DNA of 64,000 nucleotides from Acetitomaculum ruminis DSM 5522 (GCF_900112085.1 NZ_FOJY01000004.1:124001-188000), one strand, 5' to 3'. Positions 54,951 to 63,838 are shown, numbered from the stretch's first letter. Numbers and translations: made by a program. Notes: a model not told the origin generated them from the letters alone.

Positions 54951-54978
54951 ATTATAGCATAAAAATACACCAAACAAA
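54951..54978 (-). promoter_or_regulatory. Promoter of the siderophore-type ABC operon
   Basis: On the minus strand TTTGTT (54978-54973), a 16-bp spacer and TATAAT (54956-54951). It implies a leader of about 180 nt containing the palindrome. Confidence 0.6.
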
Positions 54979-55060
54979 ATATACTGTCTGATAAGTACAA
55001 TTTCGATTGGTGTATTATAAAACCTACAGATTGTATTTTAAATTATTCTGTGCAAACTTT

Positions 55061-55834
55061 TTATCCAATCTTGTTTCCGCATATCGGGCAAAACTTGGCA
55101 TCACTTTCAATGTCATTTCCACATGCCGGACACTTCTTAAATCCATCATTGCTTTGTACCGGTACATTGTTTTGAACTGTCGGCTTTTGTAATGAAGTAT
55201 GATTAGTGGTTGGCTGAGTTGGCATAGCTTGTGATGGGTTTACCTGATTGTTTGGTTGAGCTGGCATACCCTGTGATGGGTTTACCTGATTGTTTGGTTT
55301 TGTAGGCATACCCTGTGGTGCATTTGCCTGATTATTTTGTCTGTTAGTCATTCCCGAAACCAGATTTTGTACATGAGGCATTTTATCTACAGAAACATCA
55401 AATGCTGCCGTAGCATTTGAAGCGTCACCTTTCATTTTAGCATTAATTTCAATGGTATTTTTAAGCAACATTATCATAATCATTGAAAGCTCATAAGTAA
55501 GCCTTGTAATAATTGGTCCGCAAATAATTAACAATATACCCGGAACAGCTGTTGAATCTCCACCGTAAGTGCCATAGCCATAAAAACCATAACTAGGTGT
55601 GTGTGAAATTAATAAGAAAACTCCTATTGTTATACATGAAATTGTTGTCAAAATAAAGAAAAATCTAAGAATTGCCTCTACTACAAGATATTTCATTAAA
55701 AAATAATCTCTAATAAATCTTAAAAAGCCTGTGTATTTTCCCTCCTTAGATTTCGGTGTTACCACGGCACAAACAACAATTGTAAGAACAAGTGAAATAA
55801 ATGATCCCAAGCCAATGGCAAATCCCATTTCCAT
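55061..55834 (-). CDS. DUF4282-like membrane protein with zinc ribbon
   Basis: The 257-aa protein has three hydrophobic segments in the first half and the family-typical PGILLIICGPIITRLTYELSM, matching DUF4282-like proteins. A Pro/Asn/Gln-rich linker with three 14-residue repeats (NQVNPSQGMPAQPN type) follows. A C-terminal zinc ribbon has CPACG and CPICG spaced by 11 residues. The RBS is AAAGGAG. The function is unknown; the ribbon may bind partners at the membrane. Confidence 0.82.
   Translation of the reverse strand: MEMGFAIGLGSFISLVLTIVVCAVVTPKSKEGKYTGFLRFIRDYFLMKYLVVEAILRFFFILTTISCITIGVFLLISHTPSYGFYGYGTYGGDSTAVPGILLIICGPIITRLTYELSMIMIMLLKNTIEINAKMKGDASNATAAFDVSVDKMPHVQNLVSGMTNRQNNQANAPQGMPTKPNNQVNPSQGMPAQPNNQVNPSQAMPTQPTTNHTSLQKPTVQNNVPVQSNDGFKKCPACGNDIESDAKFCPICGNKIG
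55231..55343 (-). repeat. Three in-frame 42-bp tandem repeats in the DUF4282 gene
   Basis: Units start at about 55231, 55273 and 55315 with the word GTGATGGGTTTACCTGATTG (third copy degenerate). They encode the 14-residue Pro/Asn/Gln repeats. Such repeats can change copy number by slippage. Confidence 0.85.
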
Positions 55835-56113
55835 ATCTCTTTTCTCCTTTCGTGAACTTTATTTTTGAATTGTAATATTATTATAAAACACATTGTTTAT
55901 AATCTGTCAATAATTCTAAAATTTTTCTAAATTTTTTAAATCTCGGAATTTTATCAACTTTTTTTGAGTTTTCTTTAGTATATTTAAGTAAAAAATATAA
56001 TTCACAACTATGTAAAGCAAGATACCTACCACTTTATATATATCGAAAAAAGTATATATCATAGCACCATTAAGTATAAAATTTTTAAGGGAAAAAATTT
56101 TAAAATTTCCTTA

Positions 56114-56962
56114 TCAATTATCCAAAGCTTCTATTTTTACACCTACATCTATAGGTTTTGCCGTATAAAGACTGGTGGTTACAATCCCGTCTATAGAAGC
56201 TTTTGCATATTCCCTGACATTTTTTTCATTAATTCCTCCTGCAGCCAGTAAGACGGCATTCGGATATTTTTGTCGTATTTTTTCGCAAAATTCAACCAAT
56301 TCTTCCGGTTTAAGCTTTTCAATCTGAATCCCATCTACTCCTGCTTCGAGACATTTTTCTGCCTCTTTAACATCAGAGGTTTCAAACAGAATTTTCTTTT
56401 CCACACAGGAATGTTTCATTTTTGGTAATTTCTCTAGAAATTTATCAAAGCCTCCTAAAAGATTTAAATGCTGTTTAAAGACTAAAATGGTTTCAGAAGT
56501 CCCTAATCTATGGGGAAGAGCTCCCCCTGCCATAGTAGCCTTTATACTAAGAGCCTTAGTTCCTGAAAACATTTTTCTTGTGGTAAGTATTGCCAAATCG
56601 CTTTTTACGCTGTGAGCTTCATCTACAAGCTTCCTTGTTTTAGTGGCAATTGCCGAAGTGTGATCTATTAAATTTTGAATCACTTTCCAGGCTGTAATAA
56701 CCTCTGTGGCCTGGCCTGTGCCAACTATTAATTCTTCGTTGGGTTTTGCCCATTCTCCGGAATATTTAATCTTTGTGGTTTCTATGCCAAGACGCTTAAA
56801 AATTTCCCTCGCCTCTTCCGTTGCACATACCACACATTCCTCTCTTGTAAAACAAGAAATACGTGCTTTTTCGTGGTCAAGTCCTAATTCAAATGCCGTT
56901 AAGTCAAAATACGGCACATCTTCTCTTATCAATGCTTCAAAATTCACATTTGCCAAATACAT
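56114..56962 (-). CDS. modD: ModD-like nicotinate phosphoribosyltransferase homologue
   Basis: A 282-aa protein of the NadC/ModD fold: REDVPYFDLTAFELG at the start, KVIQNLIDHTSAIATKTR near 95, then HRLGTSETILVFKQHL and the C-terminal GVDGIQIEKLKPEE and LLAAGGINEKNV. It resembles quinolinate phosphoribosyltransferase, but the early DxT-x4-G-L pattern points to the ModD branch, often encoded with molybdate transporters. No mod genes or nadA/nadB are near. The role is uncertain. Confidence 0.75.
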   Translation of the reverse strand: MYLANVNFEALIREDVPYFDLTAFELGLDHEKARISCFTREECVVCATEEAREIFKRLGIETTKIKYSGEWAKPNEELIVGTGQATEVITAWKVIQNLIDHTSAIATKTRKLVDEAHSVKSDLAILTTRKMFSGTKALSIKATMAGGALPHRLGTSETILVFKQHLNLLGGFDKFLEKLPKMKHSCVEKKILFETSDVKEAEKCLEAGVDGIQIEKLKPEELVEFCEKIRQKYPNAVLLAAGGINEKNVREYAKASIDGIVTTSLYTAKPIDVGVKIEALDN

Positions 56963-57038
56963 TTTATAATTCTCCCTTTTAAATATTTATACACATAATA
57001 ACAGTATAAATGTTTAAAAGATTTATTAAAACCTTATT

Positions 57039-57758
57039 TTATGATTTTTTCCCCGAGGAATAGTACTCTTTTCCGGTTTCAAGACATATTCCGGCAAGTT
57101 TACCTCCTGGAAAACAGGCTCCGCAATCTAAGGCTATGTGGTTATTATCTCTGTATATTTTTCCCGGTTTTTTATTAGATTCAATAATCTGAGTAGGTGT
57201 ATGACCTGTCACAAGATAAGTGTCTTCAAAATATTTTTTCCCATAATCCGGCCTGTCCCAAACCAAGTCATGAAGGGAATATTCCTCCATTGATTTTTCA
57301 GGACTGAAATTTCCTATTCCTGCATGTACAAGAAGGTATTTATTTCCATTTACCTCTGCTTCTTCATAAAGGCTAAAATCACTGATATAATCTATTACCT
57401 CCTGACGCATTTCAGCATCCAGTTCTTTAAATTCTCCTACAGTAGTAACGCTTCCATTACACTGCCAGGTCAAGAGATTATCCACCATTTCCTTATCAAG
57501 CCCCGCAATACTTTCATCAGTAATTTCTTTATTCAAAAACTTAAGACACTCAAGAGCCATTACTTCATGGTTTCCAACTATATTAATTACATTAGGCATA
57601 CTCATAAGTTTAAGCATTGCTTTAATAGGATGAGGCCCCCTGTCCAAAATATCACCAATTATATATAAAGTATCCTCTTTTGTTATCTTCATCTTCTTTA
57701 AAAGTTCTAATAACTGTTCATATTCTCCATGTATATCACCGATTACATATGTGGACAT
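57039..57758 (-). CDS. Serine/threonine-type metallophosphatase (PPP family)
   Basis: The 239-aa start is at ATG 57758 with AAAGGAAG upstream; the longer frame adds 37 residues without support. Motifs: GDIHGEYEQL at 6-15, GDILDRGP near 35, GNHEVMALE near 60, and later HAGIG and TGHTP, with full PPP metal-binding chemistry. It matches bacterial PrpA/ApaH-like phosphatases. The target (protein or nucleotide) is unknown. Confidence 0.88.
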   Translation of the reverse strand: MSTYVIGDIHGEYEQLLELLKKMKITKEDTLYIIGDILDRGPHPIKAMLKLMSMPNVINIVGNHEVMALECLKFLNKEITDESIAGLDKEMVDNLLTWQCNGSVTTVGEFKELDAEMRQEVIDYISDFSLYEEAEVNGNKYLLVHAGIGNFSPEKSMEEYSLHDLVWDRPDYGKKYFEDTYLVTGHTPTQIIESNKKPGKIYRDNNHIALDCGACFPGGKLAGICLETGKEYYSSGKKS

Positions 57759-57894
57759 TTTGTATCTTCCTTTCAAAAAAATAATAAAAACCATACTAAG
57801 ATATCCAAGGTTTGCTTGTATAAAAGCGACACTTTTATAAGTTATCGGACAATTATTTTTATCCTCCATCCTTGAAAAATGTTTTTAAAAAAAA

Positions 57895-57928
57895 GAAAAA
57901 GACTTTGCCAAATGACAAAATCTTTTTC
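57895..57928. terminator. Terminator-like hairpin downstream of the 62-aa ORF
   Basis: GAAAAAGACTTTG pairs with CAAAATCTTTTTC (one mismatch) and can work in both directions because of its flanking A/T runs. Confidence 0.65.
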
Positions 57929-57948
57929 CGGTTTATATCGTGTATTTT

Positions 57949-58137
57949 TTAGAAAAGGTCTTGATAATTATACTCAGATGGATATTTCGCCCCATCCAAA
58001 TATATATCAAACAGTTGTGCTAAACATATAACCTTCTTTTTTATCTTTAGCACAAAATCAAAGAAACCGTTAAACCACAGCGATTTCTTTTTATGCCTAA
58101 GCACAATATTAATACTACTGAAAACATAGATTCTCAT
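57949..58137 (-). CDS. Possible 62-aa small protein with its own promoter
   Basis: A 62-codon frame starting MRIYVFSSINIVLRHKKK with AGGAAAAACGAG before the ATG, a promoter upstream and a terminator downstream. A 7-bp hairpin (AACAGAG/CTCTGTT) lies in the leader. The product is basic and aromatic, without a clear membrane segment. No family was recognised. It could be a remnant of a larger gene or a small regulatory protein. The rest of the 57759-58343 gap shows nothing else. Confidence 0.35.
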   Translation of the reverse strand: MRIYVFSSINIVLRHKKKSLWFNGFFDFVLKIKKKVICLAQLFDIYLDGAKYPSEYNYQDLF

Positions 58138-58182
58138 CTCGTTTTTCCTAAACAGAGATCCTATCCTCTGTTGTTTGTTTCT

Positions 58183-58211
58183 ATACTACACTATTTTTTT
58201 ACTAAAAACAA
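58183..58211 (-). promoter_or_regulatory. Promoter upstream of the 62-aa ORF
   Basis: On the minus strand TTGTTT (58211-58206), a 17-bp spacer and TAGTAT (58188-58183). Confidence 0.5.
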
Positions 58212-58343
58212 TAGGTTCGTGCAAAGTATTTATTTTTTGTATGATATTTTAAAGTAGGGTAAAAAAAATGTGCAAATTGCACAAATTTTCACAAAAACTT
58301 AGGCTTTTATAAACATAAATAAAGGGAGTTTTTTTACATCCGG

Positions 58344-58847
58344 CTATTTTTCTAATGAGGTTTTGTCCAGATATGCATTTAGAAATTTTTGTGCAAGACT
58401 GCCTTTCATAATATTTTTTGCCGCTTCCTCAAAAGAAAACCACTTGTAAAAGTCAATTTCTTTGTTAGGAGTCATTTCCTTATCATCATCTACAAAAACG
58501 GTAAAATTACACATCAGGGTATTTGAAGGTTCAAAGTAGCTTGTCTGATTAAAAATTAAATCTACAGCCCTCATGCCTGTTTCCTCCTTTAGCTCCCTTA
58601 AGACAGCTTCTTCAGCCCTTTCCCCTTTATTTACATATCCTGCAACTAAAATAAAAGCATCTTTCCCATATTGCTTTATTAAAAGAATACTATTGTTTTC
58701 TTTATTTATCACAATCATACTCACTGCCACATTATATTTGGGAAAACGAAACTCCTTACATTTATTACAAAAAGGAACCATTCCTTCTGTTTCAAGTTCC
58801 TTTAAAACAAGTTTCTCACCGCATTTCACACAATATTTTTCATCCAT
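58344..58847 (-). CDS. Nudix hydrolase with N-terminal zinc ribbon
   Basis: A 167-aa protein: CVKCG and CNKC form a zinc ribbon at 6-30, followed by a Nudix fold with the full box G-x5-E-x7-REL-x-EE-x-G (GYVNKGERAEEAVLRELKEE). The arrangement resembles NudC-type NAD-pyrophosphatase/deNADding enzymes but is shorter, lacking the N-terminal domain. It lies 24 nt downstream of the LysR gene and may share its transcript. Confidence 0.9.
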   Translation of the reverse strand: MDEKYCVKCGEKLVLKELETEGMVPFCNKCKEFRFPKYNVAVSMIVINKENNSILLIKQYGKDAFILVAGYVNKGERAEEAVLRELKEETGMRAVDLIFNQTSYFEPSNTLMCNFTVFVDDDKEMTPNKEIDFYKWFSFEEAAKNIMKGSLAQKFLNAYLDKTSLEK

Positions 58848-58871
58848 AACTGAATCCTTTTTATTACCCTT

Positions 58872-59753
58872 TTACCTGATATCATGATTTTTTATAAGCT
58901 CTAAAAACAGTTTATTTCCGGCATTTTCATTGCCCACCTTACAAATAGTGCTAAGAAGTACATCTTCCTCATAATACTCAATTGCATAACAATAAAAATC
59001 CTGCTTATTTTTTATTACCGGTTCAAACTCATTTGCTATTGTAAATCCATTTTTCACTAATACATTCATATATGCATCATCCTGTGACGAAACTTCAATC
59101 TGTACAAAGTTTTCCAAAAGCTCGCCAAAAATTTTTTTCATTACAAGAGCCAAAATTGGAGCTGAAATAAAAAAGTTTTCTCCAAAAAAATCCTTAAGTG
59201 AAAGATCCTTTTTGAAAGCTAACGGATGCCTTGCTGACATCACAATAAAATATTTAAGCTTCATAATGGGATAAATATTAAAACTTTCCTGGTAAAATTG
59301 TTTAAAATCAATGCTTACAGCCATATCAAGGCTCCCATCTAACAGCCTTTTTTCCAGCTTTGAAACATCCTGTCTGCAACATGTTATGGAAAGTGTTTTT
59401 ACTGTTTCATCAATATCATTAATAACAGGCATAAATGCATACTCTGCGTAAAGATCCTTTAAAAATCCTATATTCAGACTCCCTTTTTCTCCAAGTGCCC
59501 TGGCATTTGCCATTCTTGTAGTATAATTAATCTTTGATAATGCCACACTGAATCCATCATACAATATTTTTCCGGCACTGGTAAGCTTCAAGGGTCTTTT
59601 ATCCCTTTGAAACACATAATAGCCCAATTCTTCCTCTAACATCTGAATCTGCCGACTTAAAGTAGGCTGTGAAGAATACAATATCTCCGCTGCTTTAGAA
59701 AAATTCCCATAATCTGCTATTGTAATAAAAAAAACTATTTGTTGTAATGTCAT
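58872..59753 (-). CDS. LysR-family transcriptional regulator
   Basis: The 293-aa start is the second of two adjacent ATGs, with AGGTGG 6 nt upstream; the extended frame adds about 52 residues without an RBS. The HTH domain is TLQQIVFFITIADYGNFSKAA and SQPTLSRQIQMLEEELGYYVF. The effector domain follows (MSARHPLAFKKDLSLKDFF near 200). Divergent from the DegV gene with a degenerate repeat between. The Nudix gene follows. Confidence 0.92.
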   Translation of the reverse strand: MTLQQIVFFITIADYGNFSKAAEILYSSQPTLSRQIQMLEEELGYYVFQRDKRPLKLTSAGKILYDGFSVALSKINYTTRMANARALGEKGSLNIGFLKDLYAEYAFMPVINDIDETVKTLSITCCRQDVSKLEKRLLDGSLDMAVSIDFKQFYQESFNIYPIMKLKYFIVMSARHPLAFKKDLSLKDFFGENFFISAPILALVMKKIFGELLENFVQIEVSSQDDAYMNVLVKNGFTIANEFEPVIKNKQDFYCYAIEYYEEDVLLSTICKVGNENAGNKLFLELIKNHDIR

Positions 59754-59896
59754 CATATTCCACCTTTCTATTTGAGAGATAAATATACAAAGTGGACATT
59801 CTCTCCCCTTATCATTAAATATATCGATAAACCTTACGGTTTTTTTAAGTATTAAGTTGAATAATAGTCTGAATACTGTTAAAATTTTTGTCAAGG

Positions 59897-59973
59897 GTAA
59901 AGTGGACATTTTTTAATCTGCTTTGCTACTTTCTCATGAAGGCAATGGCAGTATGTGCCATTTGTATTCGAAT
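59897..59973 (+). repeat. Degenerate two-hairpin repeat, copy E
   Basis: Same layout as copies A-D but with many changes: GTAAAGTGGACATTTTTTAATC, CTTTGCTACTTTCTCATGAA and GGCAATGGCAGTATGTGCCATTTG. Hairpin 1 is largely lost, and hairpin 2 is partly kept (ATGGCA/TGCCAT). A further fragment (AAAGTGGACATTCTCTCCCC) lies at about 59789. It sits in the LysR-DegV promoter region. Confidence 0.75.
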
Positions 59974-60000
59974 CATTTTTATGCTGAAAGGATAGAAAAT

Positions 60001-60888
60001 ATGAATAAATATGTTATCAGCTGTTGCTCTACAGCCGATTTATCAAAAGAACATTTTGAAAAAATAAATGTTAAATATATCTATTTTCACTATGAAATAG
60101 ATGGAGAGGAGAAAGCCGACGATTTAGGAGAAACCATGGCTTTTGATGAATTTTATCAAAAAATGGCTGATGGTGCCATGACAAAAACTTCCCAAGTCAA
60201 CGCTGAAGAATTTGAAGAATTTTTTGAAAACTTTTTAAAAGAAGGCTATGATATTATTCATGTCACATTGTCTTCCGGAATCTCTGGTGTTTTAAATTCT
60301 GCCAATATTGCAAAAGATATACTTTCTGATAAATATCCTGAAAGAAAAATATATGTAGTGGATTCCCTTGGAGCTTCTTCAGGATATGGTCTTTTAATGG
60401 ACAAGATGGCTGAAAAAAGGGATGAGGGATTATCCATAGATGAGCTTTATAAATGGACCGAAGAAAACAAATTATATGTTCAATCCTGGTTTTTTTCAAC
60501 AGATTTAACCTTTTATATCAGAGGCGGCAGAATCTCAAAAGCCTCCGGAGCCATCGGAACAGTTTTAGGAATTTGTCCTCTCCTTTGCATTAATGATAAG
60601 GGAAAACTTATTCCAAAATTCAAAATCAGAACAAAGAAAAAGGTTATTCGTACCATCGTTGAAAAAATGGAGGAATTTGCAAAAGACCGCCTTGATTATG
60701 CAGACAAATGCTATATTTCTCACTCCGCCTGCATGGAAGATGCCATCGAAGTAGCTAAACTGGTTGAAAACAAATTTCCAAAATTAAAAGGACATGTGGA
60801 TATTAACTGGGTTGGAACCACCATTGGAAGTCATACCGGTCCCGGAACCGTAGCACTTTTCTTCTGGGGTGACAAAAGAAGTGAATAA
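60001..60888 (+). CDS. DegV family protein (fatty-acid binding)
   Basis: The 295-aa start is at ATG 60001 with AAAGGA upstream. Landmarks of the DegV family: CCSTADLSKEHFEKINV near the start, MTKTSQVNAEEFEEFF near 60, HVTLSSGISGVLNSA near 85 and YIRGGRISKASGAIGTVLGICPLL near 180. DegV/FakB proteins bind a fatty acid and present it to FakA kinase, which is not in this window. A hairpin terminator follows. Confidence 0.93.
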   Translation: MNKYVISCCSTADLSKEHFEKINVKYIYFHYEIDGEEKADDLGETMAFDEFYQKMADGAMTKTSQVNAEEFEEFFENFLKEGYDIIHVTLSSGISGVLNSANIAKDILSDKYPERKIYVVDSLGASSGYGLLMDKMAEKRDEGLSIDELYKWTEENKLYVQSWFFSTDLTFYIRGGRISKASGAIGTVLGICPLLCINDKGKLIPKFKIRTKKKVIRTIVEKMEEFAKDRLDYADKCYISHSACMEDAIEVAKLVENKFPKLKGHVDINWVGTTIGSHTGPGTVALFFWGDKRSE

Positions 60889-60901
60889 TTATTGATTTTA
60901 C

Positions 60902-60932
60902 AAAAGGGTTTTGCTTTATACAAAACCCTTTT
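60902..60932. terminator. Bidirectional terminator after the DegV gene
   Basis: AAAAGGGTTTTG and CAAAACCCTTTT form a perfect 12-bp stem with a 7-nt loop, followed by ATTTTT. Confidence 0.9.
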
Positions 60933-60936
60933 ATTT

Positions 60937-61401
60937 TTATATGAGTCCTTTTTCTTTTAAATACATAAGAAATCCAATGCACCCTTCTAACACATCTTCA
61001 TAGGTCTTATCAAAGTTTCCGGTATACCATGGATCTGCAATATCCCTTCCATCACTTTTAAAAGATAAAAGCTTGTAAACTTTCCCTTCAGGATCTCCTT
61101 TAAGCATCCTGTTTAAATTTCTGATATTGGCTGAGTCCATGCCTATAATATAATCAAATTCCTCATAATCTTTCATAGTTATCTGACTGGCTCTATGAAA
61201 CAGCACCGGTATCCCCTGCTCCTTCATTTTATTTACAGTCCCCCTATGAGGTGGATTTCCTATTTCTTCTGTGCTTGTAGCCCGGCTGTCTATCAAAAAC
61301 AAATCCTTTAGGCCTTTCTTATTTACCATATCCTGTAAAACAAATTGACTCATTGTGCTACGGCAGATGTTGCCGTGGCAGATGAATAGTATTTTAATCA
61401 T
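60937..61401 (-). CDS. Low molecular weight protein-tyrosine phosphatase
   Basis: A 154-aa protein with the phosphate-binding loop CHGNICRS (C-x5-R-S) at 8-15 and the general acid DPWYTG near 127. It hydrolyses phosphotyrosine and related phosphomonoesters in the cytoplasm. The reading is convergent with DegV and the two share the terminator region. It may be the last chromosomal gene before the decayed mobile element. Confidence 0.94.
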   Translation of the reverse strand: MIKILFICHGNICRSTMSQFVLQDMVNKKGLKDLFLIDSRATSTEEIGNPPHRGTVNKMKEQGIPVLFHRASQITMKDYEEFDYIIGMDSANIRNLNRMLKGDPEGKVYKLLSFKSDGRDIADPWYTGNFDKTYEDVLEGCIGFLMYLKEKGLI

Positions 61402-61477
61402 AGTTTTATAAATCCTCTGTTTTCCTTAATTTTACTGGGTTTGCGGCACATTTTCGGCAGATTATTTTGTTCCATTT

Positions 61478-61496
61478 CTTGGCATATCTTGGCATA
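61478..61496. repeat. Direct repeats next to the integrase fragment
   Basis: CTTGGCATA occurs twice with 10-bp period just downstream of the integrase end, as an arm-type integrase site would. The attachment site itself could not be defined. Confidence 0.4.
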
Positions 61497-61531
61497 AAAA
61501 GTTGTAAATTTGAATTCCGTACAACTCGCTA

Positions 61532-62071
61532 TTACTGAGCCTTTGATAATCGCTCCATCTCTTCTTTGGCATCATCAAATGTCAGATGTGTATAGGTATT
61601 TAATGTAACACCTATATCCGAATGCCCCATAATATACTGAAGCGTCTTAGGGTTCATTCCTGACTTTGCCATATTGGAACAGAACGTGTGCCTATAAACA
61701 TGTGGCGTAATCTTTGGCATCTGAATCTTATAAACGCCATTGTACTTCTCTACAACGTGCTGAAAGTATTTCTCCCAATGAAGGGCAACCATAGGCATCC
61801 CATTCTTATCGAGATAAAGAAATCCACTGTAGCCATCTATCATCGGCTCCACCTTTTCTTTCTTTCTCTTATCAATAATCCTATGAAAACATTCTGCCAC
61901 TTCAAAAGTCATGGGAATATCTCTGGTACCACTGGAAGTCTTGGTATCTTCAATGATATATTCCATATTTCTCTTTCGCTGAAGCTGATGCGTAACATGA
62001 ATCTTCATCTCTGTAAAATCAATATCATTTATGGTAAGTCCTACAAACTCTGAAATTCTAAGTCCGGAAAG
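61532..62071 (-). pseudogene. Tyrosine recombinase/integrase, C-terminal fragment
   Basis: About 180 codons of a phage/Tn916-type integrase catalytic domain remain: LSGLRISEFVGLTI (first Arg), HVYRHTFCSNMAKSG (HxxR) and GHSDIGVTLNTYTH (the His plus the nucleophile Tyr). The N-terminal arm- and core-binding domains are missing. The fragment joins directly to the abiEii remnant at about 62070-62080, so a deletion seems to have fused the two. A product of this size would not be a functional integrase. Confidence 0.85.
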
Positions 62072-62765
62072 CATCCAATTCAGGTGTTATCTCAACCTCA
62101 GGAAGCAGCTTCGCAATATCATATAAATGTCTCGAATCTCGATCCATCATATTTTAAATACGATAATCGCAAACAGCAAATACCTTATCAATAAGTGTTC
62201 GCCCCAAGGACTGCACCTGCATACTTATCTTTGTTTCATCAAATGGAATAGGAAGTGTAATTCCATTCTTTTCGCAGAATCTTCCCACAAAGCTATAAAC
62301 ATCGTGATTCTCTGCCGGATAAACGTCCTGATAAAAACTCGTTTCAATAATCAGCTCCAAAGGTATTTCACTAAAAAATGATTCATACTTAAACACATAT
62401 TTGTTATAGCTATGGCGTGATTGTATATCCTCTGGATTCGTTAAAATCAAACCTAAATTCTCCGCTAAGCTTAGAATCAAATTCTTTGTCTGCTTCTTTT
62501 CACCTTCGGTTGGCTTGCGATTCATAGACAAATCAATATCTTCTGAAAACCTATCAATGAGACCATACGCTTTTGATACAGAAGTTCCACCCTTAAAAAC
62601 AAAAGGAAGGTCACTTTGAGAAATACCCGACAAAATCATCGACTGAATAGTATCTTTCTCAACCATCTGTGTCGTACGATGCTCTTCAGCAGCTACCGTC
62701 TCAATAATCTCTTTCCATTGTTCTTTATAATCTCTATACCAGCTCACCCATAAATCCTCCCTCAT
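62058..62765 (-). pseudogene. abiEii: AbiEii-type nucleotidyltransferase toxin, broken
   Basis: The toxin frame starts MREDLWVSW and contains FVFKGGTSVSKAYGL and RFSEDIDLSMN, the nucleotidyltransferase core (GGTS-x-SK, D-x-D). It ends in TAA at 62154-62156 after DYRI. Reading on in the same frame gives NMMDRDSRHLYDIAKLLPEVE until TAG at 62058, the expected continuation of the family (RxSRHxYDI). A CAA to TAA change therefore probably created the stop. The usual C-terminal part beyond this is lost into the integrase fragment. It overlaps the antitoxin gene by 32 bp. Confidence 0.8.
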
Positions 62766-63351
62766 AGATATTTCTATAAACTTTATCCGGATATAATGAC
62801 AAGTATTGTTTTACAACCGAAAAATCCACACCTACTGAGTTGACAAAATCTTTTAGCTTTGAAGCAAATTCCTGTCCGGAAATCTCACTATACTTATCAA
62901 TCACAGACATCAAATCCAGAAACTGTAATGCCGATTTATTCTTAGATGTAATCTCAGCAACCGGTTTATATACAACAATGGTATTTCCATCTATCTCCTG
63001 CTTACGCTGTTTGGTAGATGCTTCATTGCTACAAACTTCATAACAAGAAGGATTCTGTGTTGTAAATCCATATTTGTTTGCAAGCTGTAACCCCGTTATA
63101 TAGCCTTCCACCTTTTCTTCTGACCCAAGATACTTCTTCTCGATATATTTATCTACTGAAACCTTTCCTTTTGTTCCAAGAATTGTAACATAGGAAAGAA
63201 AATATACACCATTATATAAACGTTCTAACTTTCCTTCATCCACAAGCTTCTTCATCTCCTGGCGAAGATAATCTTTTGAATCGCCTGGCAACTCAGTCAA
63301 AAAAATCGGCTCACCATTTTTGTAATTTTCAATTATATAATCATATACCAT
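62734..63351 (-). CDS. abiEi: AbiEi-type antitoxin (type IV TA)
   Basis: The 205-aa start is at ATG 63351 with AGGTG 6 nt upstream. Winged-helix N-terminal part (FLTELPGDSKDYLRQEMKKLVDEGKLERLYNGVYF) and an alpha/beta C-terminal part (EGYITGLQLANKYGFTTQNP). Matches AbiEi/DUF6088-type antitoxins that repress their operon and counter AbiEii. It remains apparently intact while the toxin is broken, which fits toxin-loss decay. Confidence 0.85.
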   Translation of the reverse strand: MVYDYIIENYKNGEPIFLTELPGDSKDYLRQEMKKLVDEGKLERLYNGVYFLSYVTILGTKGKVSVDKYIEKKYLGSEEKVEGYITGLQLANKYGFTTQNPSCYEVCSNEASTKQRKQEIDGNTIVVYKPVAEITSKNKSALQFLDLMSVIDKYSEISGQEFASKLKDFVNSVGVDFSVVKQYLSLYPDKVYRNIYEGGFMGELV

Positions 63352-63360
63352 CCGGTTCAC

Positions 63361-63838
63361 CTCACAAATTAGAAATCATCAATTTCAACTTTATGATACA
63401 ACCATTTATCCTTATTGGCAAGTTTTTATTCTTACAGAACGGATAGCTCTCCTGACCAATTCTTGGCAATTTACGAAGCTTCGCACAACCAGAATTCCTT
63501 GTAAAATCAGTATTCCGCAGCTATTCAACGACCTCGTCCACCATATGGCGACAACATTCTTGCCCACATAATATTACGATTATCTCACAATGCCCCTTCA
63601 CGGATATTCCGAACGAACCTTCGTAACTCTGGAGCCCCCACAAACACTGAATTCTGCAGAAAAACTGCGAATTTCCAACATTGTGCGGATAATCCGACAC
63701 TTCACTTAAATTTACAGTAGCAGGATACGCATAAAGTTGCAGGCACATTTAGCTCCAACCACCGGAATCCTATAGATTTCGGACCAAGGAAGACCCTATT
63801 CCCCCGGTAGGCAGTAACTATTTTCACCAAAAGAAAAA
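63361..63838. other. Non-coding, likely decayed element DNA
   Basis: No supported gene. Base use is visibly less AT-rich than the flanking chromosome, consistent with foreign origin. A 75-codon frame (63521-63748, minus) lacks an RBS and family features and is probably not a gene. Confidence 0.4.

Noticed and set aside
63521-63748. 75-codon minus-strand ORF in the element remnant
   Set aside because: No RBS and no family signal; likely chance frame in decayed DNA.
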